DNA of 64,000 nucleotides from CAVZQN01 sp963837395. Its GTDB lineage: Bacteria > Acidobacteriota > HRBIN11 > JAKEFK01. A program made the position numbers and the translations under genes. Below are positions 16,880 to 25,867 of this stretch, piece after piece. The stretch is taken from contig CAWINI010000004.1 of the NCBI GenBank assembly GCA_963837395.1, positions 806,001 to 870,000 of the forward strand, given 5' to 3'. How positions within the stretch are numbered: the stretch's first letter is position 1; each line of letters opens with the position of its first letter. The notes under the pieces are model-generated. The model was not told the origin of the DNA. It saw only the letters and a list, made by a program, of their open reading frames with translations, and did no database searches.

Positions 16880-17505
16880 TTCTTAACCGCAGAGTTCAGA
16901 GTTTTTAGCTCTTTTGAAGCGTACTGATTGTTAGGATCTCTTTCTAACGCTTCCTGAAATTTTTTCTTTGCTTCGGGAACTCTCTTCATCGCCTTTAATG
17001 TGAGTCCTTCTTGATACAACACCTGCGACATCCAGAAATTATCGGTATGCAATAAGTTCTCTGCCTGCTGAAGGAAACCTAATGCCCTTTCGTAGTCTTT
17101 TTGCCGTGAAGCAATTACACCAAGATAATAATAAGGCTTTCCATTAGTCGGACTGACTCGCAAAGCTTGTTCAAAAAGCTCTTCAGCTTGATCAAGATTT
17201 CCAGCATTCAACTCTTTCGCACCAGCATCCATTAGTTTTGTTGAAGCGGGATCAGCCTTAGATGGCTGACGCGGTTTCATTTGAGGAACTTCTAACGGCG
17301 GTTTTGAGGGAGGTGGTGGAGTTGGTGGAGGTTGTTGAGGTTTCGGAGTTTCTGCTGGAGGTTGTGCCGGTGGCGCAGGCTGAGTTGGTGTCGTTGTAGG
17401 TGGAGGTGTAGTTGTCGGCTCACCAGGTTTTAATTTTTTGGGACCACAAGCTGAGATAAAAAATAAGATTAAGAAGACGCTAACAAAACGTGAAACAGTT
17501 TTCAT
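16876..17505 (-). CDS. TPR-containing lipoprotein with proline-rich linker
   Basis: The start is set at the ATG at 17505, preceded by GGAG with a 6-nt spacer, rather than at 17517. The 209-residue product has a lipoprotein signal (MKTVSRFVSVFLILFFISAC) with lipobox ISAC. A proline/threonine-rich spacer runs over about 25-80 (TTTPPPTTTPTQPAPPAQPP). Three TPR-like units follow (AKELNAGNLDQAEELFEQAL, YLGVIASRQKDYERALGFL, GLTLKAMKRVPEAKKKFQEAL). The spacer probably carries the repeats across part of the periplasm. It lies just downstream of the penicillin-binding protein gene on the same strand, so a role in envelope assembly is possible but unproven. Confidence 0.85.
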   Translation of the reverse strand: MKTVSRFVSVFLILFFISACGPKKLKPGEPTTTPPPTTTPTQPAPPAQPPAETPKPQQPPPTPPPPSKPPLEVPQMKPRQPSKADPASTKLMDAGAKELNAGNLDQAEELFEQALRVSPTNGKPYYYLGVIASRQKDYERALGFLQQAENLLHTDNFWMSQVLYQEGLTLKAMKRVPEAKKKFQEALERDPNNQYASKELKTLNSAVKN

Positions 17506-17527
17506 AAATAACTCCACACCGATAATA

Positions 17528-17554
17528 TCGCCGGCGAGGCGCCGGCGCTACAAA
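17528..17554. repeat. REP-like palindrome sharing the GGCGCTACAAA arm (family A variant)
   Basis: CGCCGGCGAGGCGCCGGCG is followed by CTACAAA, the same arm as in 12877-12953. It fills most of the 56 bp between the PBP gene and the TPR lipoprotein gene and could act as a transcription attenuator. Confidence 0.6.
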
Positions 17555-17561
17555 TTGCAAA

Positions 17562-19910
17562 TTAACCGAAAATCTTCCACCAGTGGGAACTATGTTCCTG
17601 GCAAGTTTGCGTTGGTTCGGTCCCTGAAATAAATTTTTCAGGAACGGCTGAGGGACAATCTTCCGTAGCAAGTTGTCCAGTTAGTGGATCGATCATTGCA
17701 ACAACTACTCCTTGCGGGCTTGCAAAATCCTCTGCCGGCAAATTTTGCACCGCTTTTTTCATGAATTGAACCCAGATCGGTAATGCTGCTTGAGCACCGG
17801 TCATTTTAATCGGCGTATTATCGTCATATCCGGTCCATACTACGCAAAGTAGATTCGGTGTATATCCAACAAACCATGCATCACGATATTCATCAGTCGT
17901 TCCTGTCTTTCCGGCAGCAGGCCGCGTGAAACCCCATCTCCGAACGGGTGCACCAGTTCCACTGCTGATCACAGTTTCCATCATATCGGTGAGAATGTAT
18001 GCAGTCTGTGGATGCAAGACTCGTTCTACTTCGATCTGGCTTCGTTCCAAAGTTTTGCCATCAGATCCAGCTACTTTTTTCACAGTTCGCAATTCTGTTT
18101 TCACACCACCATTTGCAAATACTGTAAACGCAGTGGCTACCTGCCATGGACTGACTTCAAATGCACCCAATGCTATTGAAGGATACGGCTTCACAGATTC
18201 AAATCCAAGTTTCTTTCCAAGGTTAGCAATCTCTTGTAGTCCAACATCCATTGCAAGTTTTGCGGTTGCAACATTCATCGATTGAGCTAACGCATTTCGA
18301 AGTGTTGTGGAACCATGATATTGTCCATCGTAATTCTTCGGTTCCCAGGTTTGATTTGAATAATGAAGCGTCCATGGCTCATCAACAACAATTGTCGCAG
18401 GCGTAAATACCCGGCTTTTCTGGGCAAATGCTTGTTCCAATGCAGTTGCATAAACGACCGGCTTAAAGACGCTTCCAGGCTGTCGTGAAGCGCTGCTGAT
18501 TCGATCAAACTGACTCTTGCTATAACTTCGGCCTCCAACGAACGCTCGGATGTAACCTGTTTGCGGTTCAATTGCAATCAGACAGCCTTGTGCATTTTGC
18601 TTCGCGCGCTTGAATCGCAATTTATCAATTTCATCTAAACCTTTGGACAGCGATTCTTCGGCATATCTCTGCATGTCCAGATCGAGTGTCGTGAAGATGT
18701 GAAGATTTTGCGTATAAATCATTTCTTCTTTGTATTTATCCAGCAGCTGGCTTTTAACAACATCCCCAAAATATGGCGCTAGATTAATTCGAGCATCATA
18801 AGGATGAACAACCAGAGGGACCTTCACATATTTTTCATATTCTTCATCCGATAAAGCTCCAGTGTTTTTCATTGCCAGCAACACCGTATCTCTTCTAGTC
18901 CGGGCTTGAGCTGGATTTTTGTACGGATTGTAATAATTTGGCGCCTGAATCAATCCGGCCAAAAACGCAGCTTCAGGAACTGTAATGTGCTGAACATCCT
19001 TGCGAAAGAAAAGAAGACTCGCTTCGCCCATACCATTGATACTCATGGCGCCACGCTGGCCTAAATAAATTTCGTTCAAATACATTTCCAGGATTTCATC
19101 TTTGGTCTGACGGCGTTCCATGATCCAGGCCATCATCGCTTCGCTTAACTTGCGGCGTATTGAACGCTCAGGAGTCAAATAAAAATTCTTAGCCAGCTGC
19201 TGTGTTATGGTACTGCCGCCCTGCAGTTGTTTTCGACCCATCAGATCATTCACAATCGCACGAACAATCGCTTTGAAATCGATAGCGCCGTGATCATAAA
19301 AACGACGATCTTCAATGGCAATAACAGCCTGGATCAAAGGCCTTGGAAGGTCTTGAAATTGAATGATCGTTCGCTTCTCCCATTCAGATCCAAACAGATT
19401 GCTAATGGCAGCAGGTTCAAGCTCGAAAGCAGCTAGCTCTTCTTTGTTAGTAACATTCAGGATCTTCGAAATGCCATCACTATCGAACTGAACTAAGACC
19501 GGAACAATCCCGTTTTGAGTTTTGAACAACGCTCGTTTACGAAATGCAATTCCGTTTTTTAATACCGCAAATTGAGCAGTTTCAGGGGATGCATCTACAG
19601 TCTTCTGATAATTCAAACGCTGAAGATATTCGACTAACCATGCTTGTTTAAGAGGCATGCCCTCATAAAGCATCGGAGCGTCAGCGTAGATTGTTGAAGG
19701 TAATGACCATTTATCGGTCTTAAGATGCGCATCGACAACTTTTCGACAGCTAAAATAAAGCTGTAGAATGAAAATCAAGGCTACGATTGCAAAACAAACA
19801 AATAGAATAAAGACAGCCTTCAGCCATCTTCTCGAACCAATCGAACGAGGTACGAGGCGAGTTACCCTGCGGATCACCATCCGCACAAAATTTACCGCTG
19901 CTTCCCACAT
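17562..19910 (-). CDS. Bifunctional class A penicillin-binding protein (PBP1b-like)
   Basis: The 782-residue protein has a short cytoplasmic tail and a membrane helix at about 30-52. A UB2H-like region follows (YADAPMLYEGM). The GT51 glycosyltransferase domain has AIEDRRFYDHGAI, with the catalytic Glu, and GGSTITQQLAKN. The C-terminal transpeptidase has the SxxK motif in RQPGSVFKP, SMN as the SxN motif and KTGTTDEYRD as the KTG motif. It polymerises lipid II and cross-links peptidoglycan at the periplasmic side of the inner membrane. All catalytic motifs are intact. Its neighbours on both sides are envelope genes (M23 endopeptidase, TPR lipoprotein). Confidence 0.95.
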   Translation of the reverse strand: MWEAAVNFVRMVIRRVTRLVPRSIGSRRWLKAVFILFVCFAIVALIFILQLYFSCRKVVDAHLKTDKWSLPSTIYADAPMLYEGMPLKQAWLVEYLQRLNYQKTVDASPETAQFAVLKNGIAFRKRALFKTQNGIVPVLVQFDSDGISKILNVTNKEELAAFELEPAAISNLFGSEWEKRTIIQFQDLPRPLIQAVIAIEDRRFYDHGAIDFKAIVRAIVNDLMGRKQLQGGSTITQQLAKNFYLTPERSIRRKLSEAMMAWIMERRQTKDEILEMYLNEIYLGQRGAMSINGMGEASLLFFRKDVQHITVPEAAFLAGLIQAPNYYNPYKNPAQARTRRDTVLLAMKNTGALSDEEYEKYVKVPLVVHPYDARINLAPYFGDVVKSQLLDKYKEEMIYTQNLHIFTTLDLDMQRYAEESLSKGLDEIDKLRFKRAKQNAQGCLIAIEPQTGYIRAFVGGRSYSKSQFDRISSASRQPGSVFKPVVYATALEQAFAQKSRVFTPATIVVDEPWTLHYSNQTWEPKNYDGQYHGSTTLRNALAQSMNVATAKLAMDVGLQEIANLGKKLGFESVKPYPSIALGAFEVSPWQVATAFTVFANGGVKTELRTVKKVAGSDGKTLERSQIEVERVLHPQTAYILTDMMETVISSGTGAPVRRWGFTRPAAGKTGTTDEYRDAWFVGYTPNLLCVVWTGYDDNTPIKMTGAQAALPIWVQFMKKAVQNLPAEDFASPQGVVVAMIDPLTGQLATEDCPSAVPEKFISGTEPTQTCQEHSSHWWKIFG

Positions 19911-20068
19911 TTGTCAAAACTTAAGTTATTCCAGAATTTGAATTTAGGCAGAATGATCACAGTTGTCATAGTTTTTTTCGGAAATCCCAATAAACATCAA
20001 TGCAAACGCCTTACCAGGATAAGCACGTCAAGACATCCTAATAAAGTGTGTCAACTGGAAACAAAACG

Positions 20069-20093
20069 TGATCTCTGTGACTCAGTGGTCAGA
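20069..20093. repeat. CTCTGTGACTCAGTGGT word (family E, single arm)
   Basis: TGATCTCTGTGACTCAGTGG matches the right arm of the hairpin at 35883-35953 in wording. No left arm is visible here. The rest of the 19911-20088 gap shows no gene. Confidence 0.35.
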
Positions 20094-21915
20094 ATTTGGA
20101 TTTTTGGAATTCTTCAATTGTGGTGATGCCTTCATTAATCCTTTGAAGACACCTGGAGCGAAGTGAAAGCATGCCGTGTTTTATAGCAACTTTTTCGATT
20201 TCATGCGATGACGAATTTCGTCCGATTACTTCAGCAATCGGGGGATCATTTGATAAAACCTCAAAAATTGCGATACGGCCATTAAAGCCGATGAAATTGC
20301 ATTCTTTGCAACCCGTTCCCGCATATGCATTCAACCCCTGCGCCTCTAATTGTGTGAGCCCCATTCGCATCAATAAAGCTTCAGACACAGGAGATTTAGA
20401 AGAACAATGCGGACAGATCCTCCGAATCAATCGTTGATTCAGAACGGCGGACAATGATTGCGAAAGCAGTGAAGCCGAAGCACCAAGTTCCCTTAAAAGC
20501 ACAATTGTATTGGCCGAAGAAATTGCATTCAACGAAGCAACCACCACACAACGTGATGCAATTTTGCAAACTGTGGCCGCTACTTCAGCATCTGGAATAT
20601 CAGAAATGAAGATTACATCAGGACTCGATCGGATGATTGAATTTAGACCAGTGATGAAATCAAAACCTGCTGATGGATTGATTTCCGATTGATGCACATG
20701 CCGGATCGTTGCAAAGATCGGAGATTCCAGCGTCATCACTTTGCGATTTGAGCTTGCGAGATAACGCATCATTGCATACTCGGTCGTGCTTACGCCATTC
20801 ATTAATGGACCACTGATCAAAATGAGTCCGAATCGTGAATCTAATGCTGACTGCACTTTCGCGTGCTGCTCATTCGTAAAACCAATTTCGCTCAGGTCAC
20901 GCAAAAATGTCGATAGCGAAACAATTTTAATGCTGATACTCTCCCCATGTGGGTTTGGGAAGCTCAAAATATTCAACTGATATTTCTGATCGCCCAATCG
21001 CAACATCATTTTGCTGGATTGCGGGATGCGATTATTTTGGACATCCATTTTTGCAAGCTTCTTAAGACTGGCAATCAATGGAATGTGTTCTTCTTTACGC
21101 GGCGATTTTATCTTGTATAACACTCCATCGATGCGATATCGAACATTTAATTCATTCCGGTCCGGCTCAATGTGAATATCAGAAGCATGACGCCGGATTG
21201 CATCCATGATCAGTCTTCGAATTAAGGTTTGAGAATCCATTGTCTCTTGTTCCATAATCCGTGCGCCGCCGGGTGGAACATATTTTTTCAAGAACTCTAC
21301 AATTGCAATTTCATCGGCATAAATCGGAACGATACGCATCTCTGCTTTTCGTCCTGCTGTTTCAACAGTTATAATGTCTTGCGGATTTGCCATCGCTTGC
21401 GCAAGGAATGAACGATTTGTTCCCTGAAAAACTTGTAATGGCAAAATTTTCCGCTGAACACAAAATTCCGGATTCAATCGTTGAAGCATCTTAAGGTCAA
21501 CATATTCTTCGGTAAATTCGTTCGGAACAGGAATTGCTTGCATTTGCAGAAACAGATCCAGCTCTTCAGGCGTAATTAATTTATTGTTTACCAGAATCTG
21601 ACCGAGTTTTTCATTTGTCTCACCTTGCTGGCCAAGAGCAAAAAGCATGTCTTCTACGGTAACGATTTGAGCGCGAACCAGCAGCTCACCGAGACGATCT
21701 TTGATTTTTCGAAGCGACGTACGTTCTTGTTGAAGCGTGGGGGGAGCGTACTCCCAAAATCGTCTTAAATACTCTTCGGAGGCATTACAAAAACATTGAA
21801 GGCAGTAAGGGCAAAGTTTCGAGGGATTTTTCGGGTCACAGCTGCACCATACCGACGAAACTGCGTCGAATTCGCCCAGGCAACTCCAACACTGAATAGT
21901 ATATTCTTCGCTCAT
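20089..21915 (-). CDS. GspE/PilB-like protein with N-terminal zinc ribbon and degenerate ATPase site
   Basis: The 608-residue protein has the architecture of type II secretion/type IV pilus assembly ATPases. A cysteine-rich N-terminus (C9, C12, C24, C26, C35, C38, C41, C43) looks like a zinc module. An MshEN-like region (about 70-210) is followed by the ATPase core with an intact Asp box (ASDIHIEP, 244-251) and the C-terminal zinc tetracysteine (C501, C504, C536, C539). The catalytic motifs are altered. Walker A reads GPLMNGVSTT (369-378), with Val where the lysine should be. Walker B reads DVIFISDIPD, with Asp for the catalytic Glu and Pro for the Arg. The His box is ASLNAIS, with Asn for His. 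It is therefore probably a non-hydrolysing regulator or structural partner. No other pilus genes are nearby. Confidence 0.88.
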   Translation of the reverse strand: MSEEYTIQCWSCLGEFDAVSSVWCSCDPKNPSKLCPYCLQCFCNASEEYLRRFWEYAPPTLQQERTSLRKIKDRLGELLVRAQIVTVEDMLFALGQQGETNEKLGQILVNNKLITPEELDLFLQMQAIPVPNEFTEEYVDLKMLQRLNPEFCVQRKILPLQVFQGTNRSFLAQAMANPQDIITVETAGRKAEMRIVPIYADEIAIVEFLKKYVPPGGARIMEQETMDSQTLIRRLIMDAIRRHASDIHIEPDRNELNVRYRIDGVLYKIKSPRKEEHIPLIASLKKLAKMDVQNNRIPQSSKMMLRLGDQKYQLNILSFPNPHGESISIKIVSLSTFLRDLSEIGFTNEQHAKVQSALDSRFGLILISGPLMNGVSTTEYAMMRYLASSNRKVMTLESPIFATIRHVHQSEINPSAGFDFITGLNSIIRSSPDVIFISDIPDAEVAATVCKIASRCVVVASLNAISSANTIVLLRELGASASLLSQSLSAVLNQRLIRRICPHCSSKSPVSEALLMRMGLTQLEAQGLNAYAGTGCKECNFIGFNGRIAIFEVLSNDPPIAEVIGRNSSSHEIEKVAIKHGMLSLRSRCLQRINEGITTIEEFQKSKF

Positions 21916-21972
21916 TACCCCCCTAAAGAGTGTACAACAGTTTTCGGATGTGACGAAGACTCTATCGCTAAA

Positions 21973-23406
21973 TTACTGAAATCGTTCGATCTTCATCATG
22001 TTGGTAGCACCTCGAACCGGATTTGTTCCGGATACGATCACCACTACATCACCCTTATGAACTGCCCCAGATGCCAACAATAATTCTTCGGCTCTTTTGA
22101 TCATGTCATCTGTGGAGGATGAGAACTCAAAAATAATTGGATGTACACCCCAGACCAGTGCGAGCTGCCGATACGTTCGTTCTAACGGAGTAAAAGCATA
22201 AACCGGACAGGGCGGTCTTTGGCTGGATGCCAGATTTGCTGTCATTCCTGATTGCGTGAATACCATAATTGCCTTCGCTTTCATTTCCACTGCCGCCGCA
22301 CGTGCGGAATGAACAACTCCATGAGTAAAAGTTGCTAGCCGCTGGGGCCGTTTTAATTCAATATTTGTAACTAACTCATCATCCGATTCTGTATAACGCG
22401 CGATCGAAGCCATAGTTTTAACAGTACGGACTGGATGTTCTCCGATGGCTGTTTCTTGAGACAGCATCAGAACATCAGTTCCATCTAAAATTGCATTAGC
22501 TACATCGGAGGCTTCTGCTCGTGTTGGACGAACATTGTGAACCATACTTTCCAGCATTTGAGTTGCAGTAATTGCTAACTTTTCCGATTTATTTGCGCGA
22601 TCAATTAAACGCTTTTGAATCAATGGAACTTTTTCTGCGGGCAATTCAACTCCTAAATCACCTCTTGCAACCATAATTCCGTCTGATGCTTCTAAAATTT
22701 CCTTAATGTTTTTTACCGCTTCAGGCTTTTCGATTTTCGCAATAATCTTTACATCGGAATAATTCCATTCGGTCACAAGATTTTTAAGCGCAAGAACATC
22801 CCAACCAGAACGAACAAATGAAAGCGCAATGTAATCAACTTTCATCTCAACACCGAAACGCGCATCTGCAATATCTTTTTCGGTTAAACTGGGAGCACTA
22901 ATTTGAGTGCCCGGCAAATTGATCCCCTTCTTTTCATTCAACCAGCCGCCGGTAATAACTTCAGCGATGATGCGGTTCGCTTCGATTGTTACGACTTTGA
23001 GTTCGATTGCGCCATCATCAATCAGAATTGGATCGCCCGGTTTTACATCATCAGGCATACCGGAATAGTTTGTGGAAACTTCGGAAGCTGTGCCTTCAAC
23101 TTCCTCCGTTGTGATCGCAACAGTTTTTCCGGCTTCAAGATAAACGGGTTGATGATTTTTGAGTAAACCGGTTCGAATTTTCGGGCCTTGCAAATCCTGC
23201 AAAATGGAAACTGGTCTGCTTGTTTTTGCAGCGGCAGAACGGATCCGTTCAATTAAAGGCTTGAAGTAGTCATGACTACCATGCGAGAAATTCAAGCGGA
23301 AACCATCGGCCCCACCAAGAATCATCTGTTCGATGATATTGGATTCCTGGGAAGCTGGACCTAATGTCGCAAGAATTTTTGTTTTTCGGGAAGCAGCTTG
23401 AGCCAC
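21973..23406 (-). CDS. pyk: Pyruvate kinase
   Basis: The 477-residue product has the pyruvate kinase landmarks: KILATLGPAS at the N-terminus, FRLNFSHG, KIRTG, the active-site IAKIEKPEAV and MVARGDLGVEL, then ATQMLESM and the C-terminal allosteric domain (ARAAAVEMKAKAIMVFTQSG). It converts phosphoenolpyruvate and ADP to pyruvate and ATP. The start is a GTG at 23406, preceded by GGAG with a 6-nt spacer. It lies downstream of the S10 peptidase gene and upstream of the degenerate GspE-like gene. Spacings of about 60-100 bp suggest separate control. Confidence 0.95.
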   Translation of the reverse strand: MAQAASRKTKILATLGPASQESNIIEQMILGGADGFRLNFSHGSHDYFKPLIERIRSAAAKTSRPVSILQDLQGPKIRTGLLKNHQPVYLEAGKTVAITTEEVEGTASEVSTNYSGMPDDVKPGDPILIDDGAIELKVVTIEANRIIAEVITGGWLNEKKGINLPGTQISAPSLTEKDIADARFGVEMKVDYIALSFVRSGWDVLALKNLVTEWNYSDVKIIAKIEKPEAVKNIKEILEASDGIMVARGDLGVELPAEKVPLIQKRLIDRANKSEKLAITATQMLESMVHNVRPTRAEASDVANAILDGTDVLMLSQETAIGEHPVRTVKTMASIARYTESDDELVTNIELKRPQRLATFTHGVVHSARAAAVEMKAKAIMVFTQSGMTANLASSQRPPCPVYAFTPLERTYRQLALVWGVHPIIFEFSSSTDDMIKRAEELLLASGAVHKGDVVVIVSGTNPVRGATNMMKIERFQ

Positions 23407-23477
23407 GATAACTCCGAAGAAACATTAAGTCCACTCAAGCAATCAGTCAACCGAGTGCGGGCAAGAATGACGGCGGT

Positions 23478-23510
23478 CATCAATGCGGTCCAGAGGTCCG
23501 CGCTCATCAG
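23478..23510. repeat. REP-like palindrome (family A)
   Basis: ATGCGGTCCAGAGGTCCGCG is followed by CTCATCAG, the same tail as the repeat at 28188-28238. It abuts the stop codon of the S10 peptidase gene. Confidence 0.6.
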
Positions 23511-25048
23511 TATGCGCCTTCGTAAAATTTCGATAAATCCTGTTTCAGCTTCACCAACGACGGATAGTGCATATACATCATATGACCTGAATCATAAAAC
23601 GCTTTAGTTATATTCTTTTCAAGTTCAGGTTCAATGTTGAGATGACTGATGATGTACTCCGTGCCAGATGTTGTTGTAACCAGGTCAAAATATCCGCTTG
23701 CGAAAAATACCTGAAGGTACGGATTTACAGTCATTGCCGCGCGCAAGTTATCAGCAGTGTTTAAGTATCGGTTCGTTACGCTTTCATAATTCCATGAACG
23801 TGCAACCGGCTGATCAAGAACCTCATAGTTTTGTTCGGTTTTGAATTTTAGTTCCTGCTGAAGGTACTGTTGGAACGTTGTATGAAATGCGGTGTCAACG
23901 GTTCCGGCCGAAGGATCGAACAACATGTAGTTATATGCAGGCGCAAAACTTTCTGCGGGCATAAAGTTGGGATACCCTGAATATCTGCTGTCTAAGAGGC
24001 CTACGACGCGTCTTTCTTTTTCCAGAAGTTTTTGACAAAACGTAAAACTATCGATCCGGAGATTGTTTTGCAGAATAAAATCTTCAGGAAGACCTGAAAA
24101 TTTTGACAGATTTGCAGCAATACTTTTTCTTTCATCACTGCTGATTGCTGACCCTTTCAACAAAGCTAATGAATAAACATTGATTGCAAAGTCTTGTGAT
24201 TCGCGGACCGCTTTATTGCGATCGGCTTGAAGATCAGCGGGAAGCTTTTTGTAGTACCAGGCCGCTTCGGTAAAAGCAGGAAGAGTCAAAATGTATGGCA
24301 AGTTGTTTCCAGTTTGATTGAGAAAAATTGTGGCATCAATTGCGGATGAAATCAGGATCACACCGTTAAAAGGAATGCTGAATCTTCTTTGTAAGTAATC
24401 AACCAAGCCAGCTGCCCGGATCGTTCCATAACTTTCACCTGCAATGAACAACGGAGATCCAAACCGTTGATGGCGCGCTAAAAAGATTCGAATAAATTCG
24501 CCGATCGATTCAACATCCGCGGCAACTTCATGAAATTCTTTTGCTTCTTTTCCTGGTGCCGGACGACTAAAGCCGGTTGAAACCGGATCGATGAAAACCA
24601 GATCTGTTAGATCCAGGATTGAATTTTCGTTTGTGACTCCGGTATAAGGAGGTGAACCGGGTATCCCTTGCTCATCGACCTTCACCCGTTTCGGCCCGAA
24701 TGCGCCCATATGAAGCCAGATCGCTGAAGAGCCAGGACCGCCGTTAAAGACGAAAGTCAGCGGTCTTTTTGGTGTATCGAGTTTTTGGGCAAGATATGCG
24801 ATATAAAAAATGCTCGCCTTTGGTGACTGCTTTTCATCTTTAATTTGAATATTCCCGGCTAAAGCACGATATGCAATCCGATTTCCATTCAGAGTAATGT
24901 CATGACTTGTTTCCACGACTTTTTCTTCAGGCGGTGGAGTTTCTTTTGAAGCAGGTTGAGTTTGCGCCGGCGGCGGTGCTTCCGCTAATACCAGACTGAA
25001 ATTGATAAAGACAATCAAGATGGCGAAAACGTATCGAAGGCTTTTCAT
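23507..25048 (-). CDS. Secreted serine carboxypeptidase, family S10
   Basis: The 513-residue protein has a signal peptide (residues 1-22) and a proline-rich start. The S10 peptidase landmarks follow: FNGGPGSSAIW (101-111) for the oxyanion hole, IAGESYG with the nucleophile Ser206, a region around SGYFDLVTTTSG likely holding the catalytic Asp, and YDSGHMMYMH with His489. S10 enzymes remove C-terminal residues from peptides at acidic pH; bacterial members are common in Acidobacteriota. AAGGAGATAAA directly before the ATG at 25048 is a strong ribosome-binding site. It is divergent from the TetR gene, and a candidate operator and a long hairpin lie between the two starts, so TetR control is plausible. 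Confidence 0.92.
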   Translation of the reverse strand: MKSLRYVFAILIVFINFSLVLAEAPPPAQTQPASKETPPPEEKVVETSHDITLNGNRIAYRALAGNIQIKDEKQSPKASIFYIAYLAQKLDTPKRPLTFVFNGGPGSSAIWLHMGAFGPKRVKVDEQGIPGSPPYTGVTNENSILDLTDLVFIDPVSTGFSRPAPGKEAKEFHEVAADVESIGEFIRIFLARHQRFGSPLFIAGESYGTIRAAGLVDYLQRRFSIPFNGVILISSAIDATIFLNQTGNNLPYILTLPAFTEAAWYYKKLPADLQADRNKAVRESQDFAINVYSLALLKGSAISSDERKSIAANLSKFSGLPEDFILQNNLRIDSFTFCQKLLEKERRVVGLLDSRYSGYPNFMPAESFAPAYNYMLFDPSAGTVDTAFHTTFQQYLQQELKFKTEQNYEVLDQPVARSWNYESVTNRYLNTADNLRAAMTVNPYLQVFFASGYFDLVTTTSGTEYIISHLNIEPELEKNITKAFYDSGHMMYMHYPSLVKLKQDLSKFYEGAY

Positions 25049-25063
25049 TTTATCTCCTTGAAA

Positions 25064-25139
25064 ACTCGAGTACTGAGCAATGAGTACCGAGTGCCGAGTA
25101 TTTTCACTCAGGACTCGGAACTCCGCACTCAGTACTGAC
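25064..25139. repeat. Long imperfect hairpin built from (T)ACTGAGT / CCGAGT words (family B)
   Basis: The left arm 25064-25100 reads as repeated GAGTACTGAG, GAGTACCGAG and TGCCGAGTA. The right arm 25106-25139 is its near reverse complement (ACTCAGGACTCGGAACTCCG, then CACTCAGTACTGA). The loop is only about 5 nt. It lies 16 bp upstream of the S10 peptidase start. Confidence 0.8.
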
Positions 25140-25141
25140 TT

Positions 25142-25158
25142 TACGAATCCGATTCGTA
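25142..25158. promoter_or_regulatory. Perfect 17-bp palindrome, candidate TetR operator
   Basis: TACGAATCCGATTCGTA is an 8-1-8 perfect inverted repeat, the size of typical TetR-family operators. It lies 47 bp upstream of the TetR start in the divergent promoter region shared with the S10 peptidase gene. Confidence 0.55.
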
Positions 25159-25204
25159 TTTTGTTTCAGATTATGTATGATAGTCAATAGATTTGGAGGA
25201 AGCG

Positions 25205-25867
25205 GTGAAGGGATCGACGTCTGAGCCTTTACATACCATCGGCTATAAACGGCCTAAACAGAATCGAAGTGAGCAGACTTCAGAGCGGATTATCGCTGCA
25301 GCGCTGGAGCTTTTCTCGAAAAAACCGTTTGAAGAAGTCAGCGTAGGAGACATTGCACGGAAAGCTCGAGTCTCAATTGGCGGATTTTATGCCAGGTTTG
25401 AAAGCAAAGAAACATTGTTGAGCTGGTTTGATGAGCATTTTTTGGATCGTGAAAAAGAGCAGCGTACGTTGCAATTTCGTGAAGATCGATGGAAAGGAAA
25501 AAACATCGCTGAAGTTGTAGAAGCTTATTTGAAACGCGCTGCATCATATTTGCGAAAATATAAACCACTTCTATCTCGAATTACATTAAATGTGCGAAGC
25601 AGTCCTGAAACAAAAGAACTGAAACGTGCCCGCGAATTTAATGCTGCTGTACACAAATCATTCATCGATTTGCTAATGAGCCGCAAAAATGAGATGCGCC
25701 ATCCTGATCCAGATTTTGCAATCACTTTTGCTTTAATGGCCGTAACTGCAGCGATGAGGGAACAAATTCTTTTTGGCGAACGACATCTTAATCCGGTTGA
25801 CGTAAGCGATACCAAACTGATTCAGGAATTAACCCGAATGTTTCTCAACTACATTCAATCCGAATAA
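25205..25867 (+). CDS. TetR/AcrR-family transcriptional regulator
   Basis: The start is taken as the GTG at 25205, which follows GGAGGA (25195-25200); the upstream TTG at 25193 would lie at or before that site. The 220-residue protein has a TetR N-terminal helix-turn-helix: SERIIAAALELFSKKPFEEVSVGDIARKA with the recognition helix VSIGGFYARFESKETLL. A helical ligand-binding domain of about 140 residues follows and shows no diagnostic motif. It probably represses itself and perhaps the divergent S10 peptidase gene through the palindrome at 25142-25158. The effector is unknown. Its 3' end overlaps the convergent comEC gene by 13 nt. Confidence 0.9.
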   Translation: MKGSTSEPLHTIGYKRPKQNRSEQTSERIIAAALELFSKKPFEEVSVGDIARKARVSIGGFYARFESKETLLSWFDEHFLDREKEQRTLQFREDRWKGKNIAEVVEAYLKRAASYLRKYKPLLSRITLNVRSSPETKELKRAREFNAAVHKSFIDLLMSRKNEMRHPDPDFAITFALMAVTAAMREQILFGERHLNPVDVSDTKLIQELTRMFLNYIQSE

